Part shown: positions 60,441-64,000 of the stretch, piece by piece | Numbering within the stretch: position 1 is the first letter of the stretch | How the letters are laid out: each line of letters begins with the position of its first letter | DNA from: Adineta vaga | Taxonomy: Eukaryota > Rotifera | Reading direction: 5' to 3' | Assembly (NCBI GenBank): GCA_021613535.1 | Contig: CP075492.1 | Coordinates: forward strand, 6,944,001 to 7,008,000 | DNA length: 64,000 nt | Program-made: the position numbers and the translations under genes | The notes under the pieces: generated by a model | What the model was told of the DNA's origin: nothing | Database searches by the model: none | What the model saw: the letters and a program-made list of their open reading frames with translations, nothing else

Positions 60441-60692
60441 TCACTGATTGTTGGTAATCATTATTGATGAATTTACAGCACTTAAAGTTTCTAAATATTG
60501 ACCTTCATTGAGCAGTTTGTTATTCATATCACTGTAGCACTTAAAATAATGATTTTTCGGTCTAATTTTACCTAACTGCATATTTATCACATACATAACA
60601 TCTAAAATACTATCTGAGTCTTTAAAACAAACACATTCAACATATAATCCAGTCTTTGAATTGAATTGCTCCATTATCTTTTTCTTGATCAT
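60441..60692 (-). CDS. Possible ubiquitin-like small protein
   Basis: An 83-codon ATG frame (a second ATG gives MEQFNSKTG). The spacing DSDSILDVMYVINMQLGKI, YSDMNNKLLNEGQYLETL and SSIMITNNQ follows the ubiquitin fold pattern (D-T-I-xx-V-K-x-x-I, then L-x-x-G-x-x-L-x-x-x-x-I-x-x-x-S-x-I-x-L). There is no GG tail. The similarity is short and judged by eye. The frame could be a single exon of a larger or decayed gene. Confidence 0.35.
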   Translation of the reverse strand: MIKKKIMEQFNSKTGLYVECVCFKDSDSILDVMYVINMQLGKIRPKNHYFKCYSDMNNKLLNEGQYLETLSAVNSSIMITNNQ

Positions 60693-60901
60693 TATTATTT
60701 CTTTTCTAGTTTCCGAAGATAAGGTTTTCTAGAGGAAAAAACTTTATTGAATATTTACATTATATTTTATTCAAAGTGAATTTCTGATATGTGAAAAGAA
60801 ATTTTTAGAAAAATACAGTTTATTAAAAATCAATACGTAACTTTGAATATATTTATTGTTGTTTAGCATTAGATCGATTCATCAATATTCGGTCAATGTT
60901 T

Positions 60902-63140
60902 TTATTTATTAACATAAGAATTTCTAATAAAATCTTGTGAAGAAAGAGTATATTGATAATCATGTCCAATTGTAAATGAATGTGATGCATTTTTTCTTGC
61001 AATTGTAACAATAATTTGTCTATGCATTGATGGAACAACATCAAATAGTTGATGATTTGAATCTTTTCTTGATATAAATGCATTTTGTGAAAGAGTACAA
61101 CGAAAATGAGAATGAACATTTTTATTTAGATTTCGATTTTCAACAAGTAAAATTAATCGATCCCCATATTGTTTCAATTCATAAATTTTCACTCCATCAT
61201 CGAATTGATTTTTCTCACGATTTCCTGTATAAACTTTTTCACCATAAAATACAAAGTTTAATAAAAATTTCTCGTTGAACTCTCCATAGAATTTGAATTC
61301 GTTCAAGATCAATTGCATAAGAGCTATGTACAGCTAAAAATAACGAAAGAAAAAGTTGAATTCCTTTTAAAAAAAAAGAAGAAAGCAAATCAATATTAAA
61401 TTCTGTATTATCCATTTGTTTATTAATTGGATTAAATAGAAATGGTAAAATAAGATAAGTTCTCGGTTGAAGATAACCATCAGTTGAAACAAATTTATGT
61501 TGGCCGCGTTGACTTAAAATTGGAATTGAATAAATTCGATAATTTCCCGGAGTTCTCTCTTCCATATTAACAATTGCAACACACAGAATAACTTCACTTC
61601 GTTGTATTCGAAGATTTTTACTTATTTTCTATGAAGTGTTATATCAAGTTCAGTAAGATGTTTAATTGTTAAATAATATCATTGCATCATTCCTTGTTGA
61701 GGATAAAAATTCGCTGAATCACGTACTTCATACCAATCAGGTCTGATTTCACATATATCAACATATTCAAAATATTTCACAAATGATATAAATGGCATCC
61801 AAAATACACCATCACGTTTACTTCGTTTTTCTTTCAATAATTCTTTTCGTAAATCCGAATTTTCTAACCATAACGATGAATCATCCGACCAATCGCCATT
61901 CCATCTATGAGTTTCACCCCATGAATTTCTTAATTTAACTAATCGATGTTTTCCATCATTTGATTGTTTAATATCTTGTAATGAATATGCATGGATATTA
62001 AGTAAACCTGTATTTTTTAATTCATCTCTTGAAATATGATTATTACTACAAATTGCATGCATAAGAAATTTTTGCGAACGAGCATGATATAATTTCAACC
62101 AAAGTTTATCCAAATCAACATTTTTATCATCAGGATTATTTGTTTTTCCAAGTATTAATGTTTCACACGAACTACCTGTTACAGTTGCTAAACCTTCATA
62201 ACATCGACCAGCAATAATTGCTTCATAACTTCCATTTAATTTTGCTAAAGCTTCTTCAATTAAAGGAACCTTGAAAAAGAAAAAGATTTTATTCAAAAAA
62301 AGAAATCAAATTCAAACCCAAAGTTGTTTTCGATGTGCCAGAGAATATGCTAAACGTTTATTTGATGTACATGGAAGACGATCATTAACGATAACTTGCG
62401 TCCATTCACTATCTAAATATTTTATTAATCAATTTTTAAAAAGAAAATATTTCTTACCTTTACATAATCGAACATAATAAATTCCTTGTGGATTATATTC
62501 TTTTGTAATAAGTACCTAAACATTTATTTTTTTTATAAAAAAGAATTTTTTCATAAAAAAGAATTTTTTCAAAATATATAATTTACTCTCATTAGATATT
62601 TGGTTTTGGATTTCTAAAAACTGTCCATTGATTCATTGAATTTTGACTCCATTCGGATGGATTGATTTGATCAGGTCTTAACCATTGTATTTGATGATTT
62701 AATGATAAATTTGTTTGTTGTTCAGGTAAAAGTGCTAATGTTGATTTCGAAAATGAATAACCATTGATATAAATCGATTGTGATGATGCTGAAAATGTTC
62801 GATCATGAAATATTTGATGTGTTATTAATAAATTATAATGAAGTTTTTCGACATTTTTTAAAACAAAATCTTCATCAGATTGACGTTTCTGTTGTATTAA
62901 AACACTTCGACGATAATGATTCTTTAATGGAAATTGTTTTTGTTGATTAGTCATTGGAATATAAATATTTAATTCATTCGACGTAGAATCAAAATTCAAT
63001 TGTGAATCAGTGAAATCATTTTCATTACATTCAATTAATAAATAACTTTCTTTTATTAAAAAATCAATTCGATCAATCATTTTCTCCCATTCTTTACAAA
63101 TTATCAAATCAATTAAACTTAAAATAAGGATTTTATACAA
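60902..63140 (-). pseudogene. CAPN15: Calpain-15/SOL-like protease gene, decayed and lacking the active-site Cys block
   Basis: Family marks are clear: WLRPDQINPSEW and NQWTVFRNPKP before the protease core; GIYYVRLCKDSEWTQVIVND; LAHRKQLWVPLIEEALAKLN; GSYEAIIAGRCYEGLATVTG; catalytic His in LNIHAYSLQDI and Asn in KLRNSWGETHRWNGDWSDDS; FVKYFEYVDICEIRPDW; and the C-terminal SMHRQIIVTIARKNASHSFT. The order matches CAPN15. Damage: the stretch with the catalytic Cys is absent, because the frame stops at 62,592 and coding resumes about 76 nt later at VLITKEYN; an in-frame TGA at 61,679-61,681; frame changes near 61,625 and near 61,320. The N-terminal zinc fingers of CAPN15 are not seen either. Confidence 0.85.
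62535..62570. repeat. Perfect 18-bp tandem duplication
   Basis: ATAAAAAAGAATTTTTTC occurs twice head-to-tail, exactly where the calpain catalytic-Cys exon should be. This fits a deletion or repair scar but does not prove one. Confidence 0.9.
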
Positions 63141-63557
63141 TATTTATTAACAAAATCTAACGTGCGACCTTTTCTTTTCAACGATATTCATGTCGAAGAA
63201 AAAAAACAAACGAAATCTTTCTCGATTTCTAATCCAATCAATGTCTTTCATGCGATATAGACAATAACATATTTTCAAGTGTTCATTTTAATGAAATTCA
63301 ATTAATAATGAATCAAACAATTGTTAGAGATATAAATAAAATACTCATATTCAAATGAATGGATTTTCAAAAAACTATTATTTTTCGCACAATATTAAAA
63401 CTTATCTAATAAGACCGTTCTTTTTTGAAAATCTATTAACTCAAGAAGGATGCACTCGTTTCCTCTTACTACCCACATGACCTCATAGGACAAAAAAACA
63501 GTAAATCGGTAATAACTCCCTCCAAAAGCGATAAGGGCACGAGCCAACTTAGGGTAT

Positions 63558-63634
63558 TTCACTACTCACTAAGGTCTACAAAATAAAAGTAGTCCGAATT
63601 CAAAAGCTTTTTATCACCTCGAGAGATTCCCTCG
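63558..63634 (-). repeat. Right copy of the 77-bp inverted repeat
   Basis: Reverse-complement partner of 58,748-58,824, with three substitutions (CC/TC, AAG/AAA and GAT/GAC contexts). The outer end is followed by CGAGACTAACCGAAAGG. Confidence 0.92.
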
Positions 63635-64000
63635 CGAGACTAACCGAAAGGTATTGCACAGCTAGTATACGAAGAAGTAGTGCATGAAGTTCTTTTAATT
63701 GTCAGTCTCGCCATATTGGAGTCAGCTGAAAATGAGCGAGATATTATCTTGTCGAATAAAGACTTCAATGGATCGTATTCATACGATACTAGATTGAATT
63801 TTTTTTACGTTCGAAAACATCGTTGACATATGGTTGTCGAAATATATGATGAATAACTGATCTTGTAAAATAGCATATAATAACAATCGACTAATAATGA
63901 ATGAATTTAAGAACCAATGTGAGGAAGAATATTCACACCTAAATAATCAAATTTTTTAATTGATGTTTTATGTAATGATACATGATGACGATAGTGAGCG
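63635..64000. other. Right end of window, no gene seen
   Basis: 366 bp of AT-rich sequence outside the right inverted repeat, without a recognisable frame or repeat. Confidence 0.5.

Larger units (their letters stand above)
58748..63634. mobile_element. 4.9-kb segment bounded by 77-bp inverted repeats
   Basis: Two 77-bp inverted copies enclose 4,733 bp. The inside holds an intact 4-exon gene, a small ORF and a dead calpain-15 gene. No transposase, integrase or reverse transcriptase frame was seen. No clear target-site duplication flanks the repeats (left flank GTACTGA, right flank CGAGACT). Possible explanations are a non-autonomous TIR element carrying passenger genes, two separate short-element insertions in opposite orientation, or an inversion bounded by a dispersed repeat. 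Confidence 0.4.

Noticed and set aside
58748-63634. Calling the inverted-repeat segment a defined transposon superfamily
   Set aside because: No transposase, no target-site duplication and no recognisable terminal signature; only a tentative mobile element is supported.

Overview
The window looks like a nuclear contig from a bdelloid rotifer (Adineta/Rotaria type). The sequence is AT-rich, genes are closely packed on both strands, and nearly every coding region is cut by GT-AG introns of about 50-60 nt. The strongest taxonomic pointer is a protein that joins an arginine-type ADP-ribosyltransferase domain to 13 kinesin-light-chain-like TPRs (45,967-49,267), an architecture greatly expanded in bdelloids. 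A rhodopsin-like GPCR relic and an LRR/F-box-like fragment also resemble families expanded there. This is recognition from sequence alone; no database was searched.

Layout. The left edge holds one possible exon of a minus-strand gene, then about 3.3 kb with nothing convincing. From 3.4 to 14 kb: an NKCC-type SLC12 cotransporter (+), convergent with TBCCD1, SNF8/VPS22 and AMFR/gp78 (all -). From 14 to 17 kb: two tandem intronless RTA1-like 7-TM genes (-). From 18 to 28 kb: a LEM-domain nuclear membrane protein (-) divergent from a 46-aa membrane microprotein, an unknown 116-aa protein and a minimal MYST acetyltransferase (+); a Kunitz inhibitor (-); an EPHX4-like epoxide hydrolase (-) divergent from tRNase Z/ELAC2 (+); and a possible 69-aa protein (-). 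From 29 to 36 kb: a proline-rich protein, a motor-less myosin-I TH1 protein and spastin (+). A 2.7-kb gene-free polypurine/polypyrimidine stretch follows. From 39 to 42.5 kb: a coiled-coil protein, FAM8A1 and FAM177 (+). From 42.6 to 56.2 kb, all on minus: an ankyrin/SOCS-box protein, a small basic protein, the ART-TPR protein, phosphatidylserine decarboxylase with a broken GPCR inside one intron, two AGPAT3/4-like acyltransferases and ZNHIT6.

The last 8 kb differ. A 4.9-kb segment (58,748-63,634) is bounded by 77-bp inverted repeats that match at 74 of 77 positions. It contains an intact four-exon membrane-protein gene, a possible ubiquitin-like ORF and a decayed calpain-15 gene that lacks its catalytic-cysteine block. 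An LRR-like fragment lies just outside.

How the genes relate. Most are unrelated housekeeping genes. Several same-strand neighbours are very close (27-115 bp), and the downstream start codon sits at or a few bases after a polypyrimidine-AG acceptor: SNF8>TBCCD1, ZNHIT6>AGPAT, FAM8A1>FAM177, and 46-aa>116-aa. Together with the known use of spliced-leader trans-splicing in bdelloids, this suggests small operons. AMFR and FAM8A1 both act in ER-associated degradation but are 27 kb apart. PISD and the two AGPATs are all phospholipid enzymes and lie next to one another. No tRNA, rRNA or CRISPR was recognised.
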